The position numbers and the translations under genes are program-made. The notes below the pieces were generated by a model. It made no database searches. It was given only the letters and a program-made list of their open reading frames with translations, and was not told the DNA's origin. From contig JAUXIB010000007.1 in assembly GCA_030621225.1 (NCBI GenBank), forward strand, positions 1-32,066: a stretch of 32,066 nt of DNA, written 5' to 3'. Shown in pieces: positions 16,012 through 23,731 of this stretch. This stretch comes from a candidate division FCPU426 bacterium (GTDB lineage Bacteria; Oederibacteriota; JAUXIB01). Each line of letters opens with the position of its first letter. The first letter of the stretch is position 1.

Positions 16012-17460
16012 ATGAAAAAGCTGCTGTTTTTTAACGATATTGGCAGGCGTATGATGAAGGCCAAGTGTTTAATGGTATGTTTAATCATTTTAATAGGAGG
16101 AGTTCCTGCGATGAGCGAAAAAGACGGTTATGTTGTGGATAAAGACCCCAAGGTACAGAAGAAGTTGGAATGGTGGCAGGATATTAAGTTTGGTTTTATT
16201 TCCCATTGGGGTGTAAACAGCCAGTGGGGCTGCGTGGAATCGTGGCTGCTGGTTGATGAAAAAATGGAGTGGCTTTTAAACTGCCGCAAGAACACGCCGC
16301 AGTGGGTGGAACGTGGCGGCGATCTGGCAAGGTTTAGCCGGGATTACTGGGACCTGAACAAGACCTTTAATCCGCGTCAGTTTGATCCACGGGAATGGGT
16401 GGACGCGGCCCAGGCCGCCGGCATGAAGTATTTTGTTTTTACCACCAAGCATCATGACGGCTTTTGTATGTATGACACCAAGCAGACGGACTATAAGATC
16501 ACCGACCCCTCTTGTCCGTTCTATGACCAGCCAAAAGCAGACGTAACGAAGGAACTCTTTAAAGCGTTCCGCAAGCAGGGCTTCGGCGTCGGCGCCTATT
16601 TTTCCAAGCATGACTGGCACTGTGAAGATTACTGGATGCCGGATCAGCCGCGACCCAACTCTACGGTGAATTATGATATTAAAAAGTATCCGGAGAAATA
16701 CGCTAATTTTTGGAAGTTCACCAAGAACCAGATCGAGGAGTTGATGAGCGACTATGGCTCGGTAGACATCCTCTGGCTGGATGGGGGCGGCCTACTCCCG
16801 GCTGTTGATAAGAATATGGGATTGCCGGGCATCGTAAAGATGGCGCGGAAAAAGCAGCCGGGGATCATCGTTGTCAACCGGGCCTGCGGCGGGCCGTACG
16901 AGAACTATAAGACTCCGGAGCATAAGATCCCGGAGGGAATTCTGCCTTATCCCTGGGAGACCTGTATGACGCTGGGGAATGGATGGGGGCACCGGACGGA
17001 CGATAGATTTAAACCGGCTAAGAAGATGATCCATACCCTGGTGGACATCGTATCAAAAGGCGGCAACCTGCTGCTGGGCTTTGGTCCGAACGGCGAGGGG
17101 GCGTTGCCTAAGCAAGCCATCAGTAGGTTGCGCGAGATCGGCGAGTGGCTCAAGGTGAACGGTGAGGGTATCTACAAGACCAGGGCTTGGACTGACTTCA
17201 AAGAAGGCGATGACATTCGCTTTACCCGCAGTAAGGACCGGCGCTATTTGTATGTGACCTGCCTGAAATGGCCGGGGGAGAAGCTGGAGCTTAAAACAGT
17301 TAAGGCCAAAAAAGGCGCGAAGATAAAGATGCTGGGGGTTAAAAAAGAATTCAAGTGGTCGCAGGATGATGGATCTCTGGTGATCGAGATCCCGGGCGCT
17401 CTGCAAAAGCCGGACGCGCGGCCCTGTAAGCACGCCTGGGTGTTTAAGGTGTCGGTATAG
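16012..17460 (+). CDS. Alpha-L-fucosidase, GH29, exported
   Basis: A 482-residue GH29 enzyme with an N-terminal hydrophobic signal (CLMVCLIILIGGVPAMS, about 19-35), so it acts outside the cytoplasmic membrane. Hallmarks: WWQDIKFGFISHWGVNSQWG, FTTKHHDGFCMYD, ILWLDGGG with nucleophile D257, PWETCMTLGNGWGH, and NLLLGFGPNGEG. An insertion between the first motif and HHDGF (WLLVDEKMEWLLNCRKNTPQ region) distinguishes it from the other two GH29 copies here. AAGGAGGGG (16001-16009) fixes the start at 16012 rather than the TTG at 15994. It lies 66 bp after the secreted protein and 21 bp before the aldolase gene, so these three are probably one transcript. The general acid cannot be assigned by eye. 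Confidence 0.92.
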   Translation: MKKLLFFNDIGRRMMKAKCLMVCLIILIGGVPAMSEKDGYVVDKDPKVQKKLEWWQDIKFGFISHWGVNSQWGCVESWLLVDEKMEWLLNCRKNTPQWVERGGDLARFSRDYWDLNKTFNPRQFDPREWVDAAQAAGMKYFVFTTKHHDGFCMYDTKQTDYKITDPSCPFYDQPKADVTKELFKAFRKQGFGVGAYFSKHDWHCEDYWMPDQPRPNSTVNYDIKKYPEKYANFWKFTKNQIEELMSDYGSVDILWLDGGGLLPAVDKNMGLPGIVKMARKKQPGIIVVNRACGGPYENYKTPEHKIPEGILPYPWETCMTLGNGWGHRTDDRFKPAKKMIHTLVDIVSKGGNLLLGFGPNGEGALPKQAISRLREIGEWLKVNGEGIYKTRAWTDFKEGDDIRFTRSKDRRYLYVTCLKWPGEKLELKTVKAKKGAKIKMLGVKKEFKWSQDDGSLVIEIPGALQKPDARPCKHAWVFKVSV

Positions 17461-17481
17461 AATGAATAAAACTGAGGAAAA

Positions 17482-18297
17482 ATGATGAGCAAAGGGATCA
17501 AGCTAGGCAAACGGCTGGAGAAAACCATCGAGGATGTAATGCTGGTGGCCGGTCAGCTTACGAGCAAGGGCTGGGCCGAACGTAACGCTGGAAATATTTC
17601 GCTGGATGTCACCGCGCAGTTAAGGCTCGCTTCGTCCGGTTTCAAGAGCTACAGCTTCACCCGAGATGCCGTGGTGCCGGCTTGCCTGGCGGGGCGCTGC
17701 TTGTTGGTCAGCGTTACCGGCTCGCATATGCGTCATCTGGCGTTAAAACCGGCGGAGAACGTCAGCATCGTGCGTCTGGAGAAAAACGGCTACCGTGTGT
17801 TATGGGGTAAGGGCGTCGGCGGTGATTTCCCGCCGACCAGTGAATTTAATTCTCACCTGGCTATTCACAAGCTGCTGCGCGAGCGGAAGAGCGACAAGCT
17901 TGCCGTGCTGCACACTCACCCAAATGAGCTTATCGCCCTGACCCATATGCCGGAATTCTCCGGTGGCAATAACTGCAACAAGCTGAACGGCCTTCTCTGG
18001 TCGATGCACCCCGAAGCGAAGATAGTCATCCCCCAGGGGGTAGGGATGGTGCCCTACCACTTGCCCGGCTCGCAGGAGATGGCCCGGGATACCGCGGCGG
18101 TCTTCAGACGGCACGAGATAGCGCTTTGGGAGAAGCACGGCTGTGTAGCGGTGGGCGAGGACGTCGACGCCGCTTTCGACCTTATCGATTGCCTGAATAA
18201 GTCGGCCGCACTTTACCTGCTCTGCCGCAGCGCCGGGTTCAAGCCTCGGGGCCTAAGCAAGGCCCAGCTGTCCCGCTTGGCTGATTTTCGCAAATGA
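17482..18297 (+). CDS. rhaD: Rhamnulose-1-phosphate aldolase (class II)
   Basis: A 271-residue Zn-dependent class II aldolase matching E. coli RhaD (274) in length and motif spacing. E121 (PTSEFNSHLAIH), H144 and H146 (HTHPNELIAL) and H219 (EKHGCVAVGE) correspond to catalytic Glu117 and Zn ligands His141, His143 and His212 of the E. coli enzyme. It cleaves L-rhamnulose-1-phosphate (possibly L-fuculose-1-phosphate) to DHAP and L-lactaldehyde. Two adjacent ATGs (17482 and 17485) follow a GAGGA site; the second has slightly better spacing. It is the last gene of its transcript, ended by a strong terminator 6 bp after the stop. Confidence 0.9.
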   Translation: MMSKGIKLGKRLEKTIEDVMLVAGQLTSKGWAERNAGNISLDVTAQLRLASSGFKSYSFTRDAVVPACLAGRCLLVSVTGSHMRHLALKPAENVSIVRLEKNGYRVLWGKGVGGDFPPTSEFNSHLAIHKLLRERKSDKLAVLHTHPNELIALTHMPEFSGGNNCNKLNGLLWSMHPEAKIVIPQGVGMVPYHLPGSQEMARDTAAVFRRHEIALWEKHGCVAVGEDVDAAFDLIDCLNKSAALYLLCRSAGFKPRGLSKAQLSRLADFRK

Positions 18298-18303
18298 CGA
18301 AAA

Positions 18304-18328
18304 GGCGCTCGTACCGAGCGCCTTTTTT
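18304..18328 (+). terminator. Rho-independent terminator of the fucose/rhamnose unit
   Basis: A perfect 8-bp GC-rich stem GGCGCTCG/CGAGCGCC (18304-18311 with 18315-18322) with loop TAC, followed by six T (18323-18328). An A-rich stretch precedes it. It begins 6 bp after the rhaD-type stop codon and separates this unit from the promoter of the next. Confidence 0.95.
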
Positions 18329-18380
18329 CTTGTCACGGGACGGCACTATGGCGGCTGACATAGTATTGTAGGCAAAAAGA

Positions 18381-18389
18381 TGGTATAAT
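18381..18389 (+). promoter_or_regulatory. Extended -10 promoter for the lsrF-type unit
   Basis: TGGTATAAT (18381-18389) is a TGn-extended, consensus -10 box. No good -35 is seen at normal spacing, which extended -10 promoters tolerate. It lies between the terminator at 18304-18328 and the next gene. Transcription would begin near 18396, leaving a leader of about 46 nt. Confidence 0.7.
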
Positions 18390-18441
18390 TTCTCTTTTGA
18401 TGGAACTTCGACTAAACTCGATAGCAAAACGGAGGATGATC

Positions 18442-19344
18442 ATGCCTGAAGCTGACAAGGGAAAAGAATCGGCGAAAAACTTTCACCTGGACAAGCCGCA
18501 GAAGACGCCCGGCTTCTTCCTCAAGGGCAGCGCTTCGCTGGACTGGGGGATGAAGGACCGCTTGTCCCGCATATTTAACCCCAAGACGGGCAAGACGGTG
18601 ATGCTGGCCATCGATCACGGCTACTTCCAGGGACCGACCACGGGCCTGGAGCGCGTGGACGTGAATATCCTGCCCCTGGTGCCGCAAGCGGACGCCCTGA
18701 TGCTCACGCGCGGCATGCTGCGCACTACCATTCCGCCCACCAGCAATACGCCCATCGTGATCAGGGCAAGTGGTGGTCCAAGTATTCTCAAGGAGCTCTC
18801 GGACGAGGAGCTCGCCGTTGATATCGAGGATGCGATCCGCATGAACGTCTCGGCGCTGGCGATCCAGGTGTTTATCGGCGGCAAGTTCGAGACGCGCTCC
18901 GTACACAACATGACCCGCCTGGTGGATATGGGCAACCGTTACGGCATCCCCGTGCTCGCGGTCACGGCGGTGGGCCAGGAGATGGTGCGGGACGCAAAGT
19001 ACTTCCGCCTCGCCTGCCGCATCTGTGCCGAGCTGGGCGCGCATATAGTCAAGACCTATTATGTGGAAGATGGTTTCGAAACGATCACGGCTTCCTGCCC
19101 GGTGCCTATTGTCATGGCGGGCGGCAAGAAGCAGGCGCCGCTTGACGCGCTGACGATGGCCGCCAAGGCTGTGCAGGAGGGTGCGTCGGGCGTGGATATG
19201 GGCCGCAATATCTTTCAGGAAGAAGACCCGGTGGCGATGATCAAGGCGGTGCGCAAGGTGGTGCATAACAAGGTTAAGCCCAAAGAAGCCTTGCAATACT
19301 ACGAGGCGAGTAAGAAAAAGCAGGGCATCGGGAGTAGCGGCTAA
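18442..19344 (+). CDS. lsrF: LsrF-type class I aldolase/thiolase
   Basis: A 300-residue protein very similar along its whole length to E. coli LsrF (291), which uses CoA to split 3-hydroxy-5-phosphonooxypentane-2,4-dione into DHAP and acetyl-CoA in autoinducer-2 breakdown. Shared blocks include [40 protein letters not shown], the Schiff-base lysine K204 in [13 protein letters not shown], and [18 protein letters not shown] (18431-18435) 6 nt upstream fixes the start at 18442. It heads a unit with an lsrE-like epimerase, an SDR and a FucA-type aldolase. lsrK, lsrG, lsrR and the Lsr transporter are all absent, so an AI-2 role is doubtful and a role in deoxysugar breakdown is at least as likely. 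Confidence 0.88.
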   Translation: MPEADKGKESAKNFHLDKPQKTPGFFLKGSASLDWGMKDRLSRIFNPKTGKTVMLAIDHGYFQGPTTGLERVDVNILPLVPQADALMLTRGMLRTTIPPTSNTPIVIRASGGPSILKELSDEELAVDIEDAIRMNVSALAIQVFIGGKFETRSVHNMTRLVDMGNRYGIPVLAVTAVGQEMVRDAKYFRLACRICAELGAHIVKTYYVEDGFETITASCPVPIVMAGGKKQAPLDALTMAAKAVQEGASGVDMGRNIFQEEDPVAMIKAVRKVVHNKVKPKEALQYYEASKKKQGIGSSG

Positions 19345-19392
19345 AGGAGAAACGGCCTATACTCGAACCCTGATAAAAGGGCTGTGCGAAAG

Positions 19393-20106
19393 ATGGCTGA
19401 CAACAGCATCACACAACTCTTGCGCGAAGCAACTCCTACAATAAGCGTCGGCATATTGACGGCTGACCAAGATAAGCTGAACGACGAGGCGCGATTGCTT
19501 GAAGACAACGGCGTGAAGCTCTTGCATTTTGACGTGATGGATGGCGTCTTCTGGCCAAAGCAGACCGTTGGCGCTGACTATGTCAAGGGAATCACCACTA
19601 ATCTGCTCAAAGACGTCCACCTATTGGTGGAGGAGCCCGGCCGCCTGCTGGATGATTTCATTGGCGCGGGCGCGGACGTGATCTCCCTGCACATGGAGTC
19701 GAAGGGAGATTTACTTGGGCTGTTAAAGAAGATCGGCGCGGCGGAGAACGCGAACGACGTCAGTCGCGGCATCGCGCGAGGTGTGGCGCTTAATCCGGGC
19801 ACGTCCCTGGATGCGTTGGCGCCGCTGCTCGGCGAGGTGGATCTTGTGACCCTGGTCACGGTGACGCCGGATTCCAAGACACCTGACGCGGCTACGGCGG
19901 AGCGAGTGGCACAGGCGCGTGCCATGGCAAAAGAAACGGGCCGGAATATCCTGCTGTGTATAGACGGCGGCATAAAGAAGGACAATCTTGCTGAGCTGGC
20001 GCGCTTGGGCGCGGAGATAATGGTGAGCGGCAGTGCGGTTTTCGACGGGGTGGACGCGGCGGGGAACGCGAAATTTATGCTCGATGCGATAGCGCAGGTT
20101 AAGTAG
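19393..20106 (+). CDS. Ribulose-phosphate-3-epimerase-like protein, LsrE-like
   Basis: A 237-residue TIM-barrel protein of the Rpe family. Metal-ligand positions of Rpe are kept: LHFDVMDG (His and Asp), KDVHLLV (His) and CIDGGI (Asp). The phosphate/active-site loop NPGFGGQ of true Rpe is replaced by TPDSKTP, and DGHF by DGVF, so ordinary ribulose-5-phosphate epimerase activity is uncertain. ISVGIL at the N-terminus, the TVG and KDVHL blocks and VSGSAVF recall LsrE, the Rpe paralogue of the Salmonella lsr operon, which also sits with lsrF. ATG 19393 is used; a GTG at 19384 is an alternative. It starts 48 bp after lsrF and is probably co-transcribed. Confidence 0.8.
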   Translation: MADNSITQLLREATPTISVGILTADQDKLNDEARLLEDNGVKLLHFDVMDGVFWPKQTVGADYVKGITTNLLKDVHLLVEEPGRLLDDFIGAGADVISLHMESKGDLLGLLKKIGAAENANDVSRGIARGVALNPGTSLDALAPLLGEVDLVTLVTVTPDSKTPDAATAERVAQARAMAKETGRNILLCIDGGIKKDNLAELARLGAEIMVSGSAVFDGVDAAGNAKFMLDAIAQVK

Positions 20107-20424
20107 TCGCTCGTCGCTGGTTGACGAATATCTGGACATCGTTAACATATGCAAGTTTAAGTTACAGTTACAAAACGCAAGCAAGAATCATCCTCCCCCT
20201 TGATGGGCTCCGGTCTCTAGGGGAGACCCCGTGCCTTCTCTCCACTAAAAATAGAGAAGGGAAGGCACCGAGGATAAAGGTGGGGGTGGTAACCCGTTGT
20301 TGGGGACCATTTCAAGGGAGCCTGGGAATTTCCCCCTCCCCTTTATCCCCGGCCTTATTCTATTAATATTGGAGTGCACGTAGTGCCTCCCACTAGGGGC
20401 GGGGATAATTCAGGCAGTAATACC
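20107..20424. repeat. Structured repeat between epimerase and SDR genes
   Basis: No gene. Bases 20190-20290 form a relative of the element at 8467-8609: hairpin I GGTCTC/GAGACC (20212-20217 with 20223-20228) and hairpin II GTGCCTTC/GAAGGCAC (20231-20238 with 20261-20268). The flanks are C-rich then G-rich (CCTCCCCCTT and AAGGTGGGGG) and may also pair. The paired bases differ from the 8.5-kb copy but stay complementary. The 318-bp gap could interrupt or attenuate the transcript running from lsrF to the SDR. Confidence 0.65.
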
Positions 20425-21504
20425 ATGAAAAAGCAGCTAAATAAGAGTCAGCTTCTCACTATCATCCGCGGGATCTTGGCGGGGAAATCAGCAGATGAAG
20501 ATGATCCGTTCCGCCGCGTGATCCTGCGGCCCCTCAAGGGCGTGCGCGCGGCGCTCGAGCTTGCGGGCGCGGCTAGCGGCGGTGTTGAAAAATACAGGAA
20601 GTACCTTGCCGCGAAGCTAAAGGCGAAAAGCGCGCCCGTTAGCGTCGGCATCAAGGGCCTCGGCGTTTTCGAGGTGACGCGGGACAGCGGCGCCGCGCCC
20701 CTGCTGAATAAGACGGCGCTGGTGACGGGAGCGGCGGGAGCGATCGGCGCGGGGATCTGCAAGGGATTGCTCGAGCAGGGTTGCCACCTGGCGGCGAGTG
20801 ACCTGGCGGGGGCCAGGCTGGACAAGCTGGTGAAGGGGTTAGGTGACGATTTCGGTGACAGGGTCATCGCGGTGCCTATCGATGTAACGGCCAAGGCGTC
20901 GGTAGCAGCGGGGTTTGACGCCGTGAGCCGCGCCTGGGGCGGCGTGGATATCGTCGTGGTCAACGCGGGTATCGCCCATGTCTGCTCGCTCGAGGAGCTG
21001 TCGCTCGAGGATTTTCGCAAGCTGGAGAAAGTAAACATAGAAGGGACACTGCTCACCCTGGCCGAGTCAGGTAGGCGCTTGCGCCTGCAGGGCACGGGCG
21101 GGGACATTGTTCTCATCTCTACCAAGAATGTCTTCGCGCCGGGCGCGCGGTTTGGCGCTTACAGCGCCAGCAAGGCGGCGGCGCATCAACTGGCGCGCAT
21201 CGCCAGTCAGGAACTGGCGGATTGCGGCGTGCGCGTGAACATGGTTTCGCCCGACGCGGTGTTCGGGGCGGGGGACTACAAGTCGGGGCTGTGGCAATCT
21301 GTAGGTCCAGACAGGATGAAGGGCCGCGGCATCAAGGATATGAAGGGATTACAGGAGTATTATCGCGGGCGTAACCTGCTAAAGGCAAAGGTAACAGCGC
21401 GCCACGTGGCTAACGCGGTCTTGTTCTTCGTTACGCGGCAGACACCCACCACGGGTGCGACGATACCGGTAGACGGGGGTTTGCCGGATTCTACGCCGAG
21501 GTGA
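20425..21504 (+). CDS. Short-chain dehydrogenase, RhaEW/YuxG C-domain type (probable lactaldehyde dehydrogenase)
   Basis: A 359-residue protein. Residues from about 97 form an NAD(P)-binding SDR with TGAAGAIG (101-108), NAG, a Ser in LISTKN, and Y246/K250 in YSASK. The C-terminal part (PDAVFG, VGPDRMKGRG, LQEYYRGRNLLK, TPTTGATIPVDGG) is specific to the dehydrogenase half of the bifunctional rhamnulose-phosphate aldolase/alcohol dehydrogenase proteins, suggesting oxidation of L-lactaldehyde to lactate. Here that half stands alone, with a class II aldolase gene just downstream. The first 95 residues, Lys/Arg/Ala-rich and helical, match nothing I recognise. ATG 20425 is preferred over GTG 20374, which lies in repeat DNA, but neither has a strong ribosome binding site. 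Confidence 0.82.
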   Translation: MKKQLNKSQLLTIIRGILAGKSADEDDPFRRVILRPLKGVRAALELAGAASGGVEKYRKYLAAKLKAKSAPVSVGIKGLGVFEVTRDSGAAPLLNKTALVTGAAGAIGAGICKGLLEQGCHLAASDLAGARLDKLVKGLGDDFGDRVIAVPIDVTAKASVAAGFDAVSRAWGGVDIVVVNAGIAHVCSLEELSLEDFRKLEKVNIEGTLLTLAESGRRLRLQGTGGDIVLISTKNVFAPGARFGAYSASKAAAHQLARIASQELADCGVRVNMVSPDAVFGAGDYKSGLWQSVGPDRMKGRGIKDMKGLQEYYRGRNLLKAKVTARHVANAVLFFVTRQTPTTGATIPVDGGLPDSTPR

Positions 21505-21524
21505 GCGCTAGTAAGTACCAGCGA

Positions 21525-21550
21525 CCCTACTTCGCTAAAGCTACGTAGGG
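21525..21550. repeat. Dispersed CCTAC hairpin between SDR and aldolase genes
   Basis: CCCTACTTCGCT / AGCTACGTAGGG, a 26-bp near-palindrome of the same family as 11173-11198 and the arrays at 28.7 and 29.7-30.1 kb. It occupies most of the 65-bp spacer directly before the aldolase start and leaves only a weak ribosome binding site. Confidence 0.75.
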
Positions 21551-21569
21551 CAAGCCAGCGACGAGATAT

Positions 21570-22205
21570 ATGGGACACAAACAGGACATCATAGAAGTCG
21601 GCAAGCGCGCCTGGCAGCGGGGTTGGTGCGCCGACAATAGCGGCAACTACTCGGTGCGCCTGGGCCGGGATCGTTTTCTCGTGACCCGCAGTGGTGTTTC
21701 CAAGGGATTCATGCAGGTAGGCGATATCGTTAGCTGCGATCTGCGGGGGAAGAAGCTGTCGGGACGCTTTGATCCTTCCGCCGAGGCGGTGATGCACGCC
21801 GCTATCTACAGGGCTCGCGCTGACGTGAAAGCTGTATTCCACGAGCACCCGCCTTTTGCCACGGGCTTTGCCCTGGCGGGCAAGGGGCTGGAGAAGCCGA
21901 GCTGGCCCGAGCTGATACTGAACCTGGGCGCCGTGCCCTGCCTGCCCTACCGCTTGCCGCTCTCGCCCGAGCTGACGCGCCAGGTGGGGCAGGCGATAGC
22001 GAAACACGACGCGCTGTTGCTGGGCAATCACGGCGCGGTGACGGTAGCCGCGGACATCCACAAGGCCTACTACCGTATGGAGCTGGTAGAGCAAGCGGCT
22101 CGGGTCACGCTGGTGGCGAGGGTACTCGGCGGGGAAAAGGCACTGAGTAGTAAGCAGGTGCAAGAGCTGAAGCAGGCGGCGAAACGGTCCAAGTACGCGG
22201 GATAA
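21570..22205 (+). CDS. fucA: Class II aldolase, L-fuculose-phosphate aldolase-like
   Basis: A 211-residue protein with near-exact correspondence to E. coli FucA (215 residues). E72 (PSAEAVMHAAIY), H91 and H93 (VFHEHPPFATGF) and H154 (GNHGAVTVA) match catalytic Glu73 and Zn ligands His92, His94 and His155. FucA splits L-fuculose-1-phosphate into DHAP and L-lactaldehyde. Other members of this fold (OtnC decarboxylases, methylthioribulose-phosphate dehydratases) share the metal site, so the substrate is a context-based call. It follows an SDR of the type fused to a related aldolase in other bacteria. It is the last gene of its unit; no terminator is visible before the sulfatase 81 bp downstream. 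Confidence 0.8.
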   Translation: MGHKQDIIEVGKRAWQRGWCADNSGNYSVRLGRDRFLVTRSGVSKGFMQVGDIVSCDLRGKKLSGRFDPSAEAVMHAAIYRARADVKAVFHEHPPFATGFALAGKGLEKPSWPELILNLGAVPCLPYRLPLSPELTRQVGQAIAKHDALLLGNHGAVTVAADIHKAYYRMELVEQAARVTLVARVLGGEKALSSKQVQELKQAAKRSKYAG

Positions 22206-22286
22206 GATCTACTCACCTGGTATTTTCCTAAATTGAAACGCTTGAATATGTCTGATAATAATTCGGCCTTGTCGCGAGGAGATAAG

Positions 22287-23684
22287 ATGAAAGACATGCC
22301 CAATGTGGTTTTATGTATGACTGATGACCTGGGCTGGGGGGATGTTAGCTACAACGGCAACCGCGTAGCCAAGACACCGCACCTTGACCAAATGGCCAAA
22401 GACGGTCTATGCTTCGACCGTTTTTATTCAGCCGCACCGGTATGCTCACCCACACGAATGAGCTGCCTGACCGGACGCAACCCTTACCGCAGTGGAGTGT
22501 TCCACGCTAACCAGGGTATTCTGCGCCCGGAAGAGTTCAGCTTAATGGAATTCCTGAAAAAGAAGGAATACACCACCGGACATTTTGGCAAATGGCACCT
22601 GGGGACCATGACTCACAAGGAAAAGGATTCCAACCGCGGCCGGCCGGGAAACAAAAGAGAATACAACCCGCCCTGGTTGCATGGTTTTGACGTCTGTTTT
22701 TCCACCGAGGCCAGGGTGCCGACCTGGGACCCGATGCTCAAACCCAAAACCACGGAAAAACAAGCTGAACAATGCTGGCCGGCATTAAAGCCGGGTCAAG
22801 AGAGCCAGGCCTTTGGCACCCATTACTGGGACGCCAAAGGGGAAAAAGTCACTGGCAATCTGCGCGGTGATGATTCCCGGGTGATCATGGACCGAGCCCT
22901 CCCTTTTATTGAAGGGGCAACCAGGAATGATCAACCGTTTTTAGCGGTGATATGGTTTCACGCACCGCACCTCCCTTGTGTAGCCGGCGATGAGTATTTG
23001 AAACCATATAAAAACTTAAGTCCGGAGCAGGCCAGGTATTATGGGTGCATCACTGCCTTGGATGAACAGGTGGGACGTTTAAGAAAGCACTTAAAGGAAT
23101 TGAACGTTGAGGATAACACCATGCTGTTCTTTTGCAGTGACAACGGTCCGGAAGGTGAGGCTGGCCCAAATACAGGGTCTGCCGGTCCTTATAGAGGAAG
23201 AAAACGCGACTTATATGAAGGAGGCGTACGGGTACCGGGTATTCTGGTATGGCCGGACAAGATCAAAAAGGGCTGCCAGAGCAGCGAGCCAGTGGTGACC
23301 TCTGATTACCTGCCGACTATTATGGATGCGCTAGGGGCAAAGTGGCAGCAAAAGAAATTTGACGGAGAAAGTATCTTGCCTTTGATAAAAGGTGAAAAGT
23401 TTAAACGCAATAAAGCCATTGGCTTCGCTTTCAAGGAGCGCACCGCCCTGAACGGACGGGAATTTAAATTATATACTGACAAGTGGGGGAATAACGTTGA
23501 ACTTTATAATATTATTAATGACCCTGGTGAAAAGAATAATATCGCCGGTGAAAAACCTGAACTAGTCAAGGAACTGCTGGAACAATATCTGTCCTGGGAA
23601 ATCGATGTCAAGGACAGCTTTGAAGGCAAAGAATACGGGCGGAAATCGTTTGATCGTCTTAAACAGAGGTGGCCGGGAAGGTAA
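22287..23684 (+). CDS. Type I sulfatase (formylglycine-dependent)
   Basis: A 465-residue alkaline-phosphatase-fold sulfatase. The signature CSPTRMSCLTGR has the modifiable C53 and R57 of the CxPxR motif, so it needs a maturase (FGE or anSME), not present in this window. The N-terminal metal site is CMTDDLGWGD (tandem Asp). GKWHLG and FFCSDNGPEG supply further active-site residues. ATG 22287 is chosen because AGGAG (22277-22281) lies 5 nt upstream; the frame opens at 22233. With this start there is no signal peptide, unlike most polysaccharide sulfatases. It is followed 47 bp later by a second, distinct sulfatase and presumably removes sulfate from fucosylated or other sulfated oligosaccharides. 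The sugar position it attacks cannot be told. Confidence 0.9.
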   Translation: MKDMPNVVLCMTDDLGWGDVSYNGNRVAKTPHLDQMAKDGLCFDRFYSAAPVCSPTRMSCLTGRNPYRSGVFHANQGILRPEEFSLMEFLKKKEYTTGHFGKWHLGTMTHKEKDSNRGRPGNKREYNPPWLHGFDVCFSTEARVPTWDPMLKPKTTEKQAEQCWPALKPGQESQAFGTHYWDAKGEKVTGNLRGDDSRVIMDRALPFIEGATRNDQPFLAVIWFHAPHLPCVAGDEYLKPYKNLSPEQARYYGCITALDEQVGRLRKHLKELNVEDNTMLFFCSDNGPEGEAGPNTGSAGPYRGRKRDLYEGGVRVPGILVWPDKIKKGCQSSEPVVTSDYLPTIMDALGAKWQQKKFDGESILPLIKGEKFKRNKAIGFAFKERTALNGREFKLYTDKWGNNVELYNIINDPGEKNNIAGEKPELVKELLEQYLSWEIDVKDSFEGKEYGRKSFDRLKQRWPGR

Positions 23685-23731
23685 CAATAATAATTCAAAA
23701 TGCAAAATTATAAATTCAAAAAGGGCCGGAA

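Noticed and set aside
18412-19296. 294-codon open frame on the minus strand opposite lsrF
   Set aside because: The plus strand encodes a full-length conserved LsrF. The minus frame is His/Arg-rich, as expected for an antisense shadow in GC-rich DNA.
20136-20150. Half-site CGTTAACAT resembling the LacI operator
   Set aside because: Only one arm matches, the palindrome is not completed, and it lies inside a transcript rather than at a promoter.
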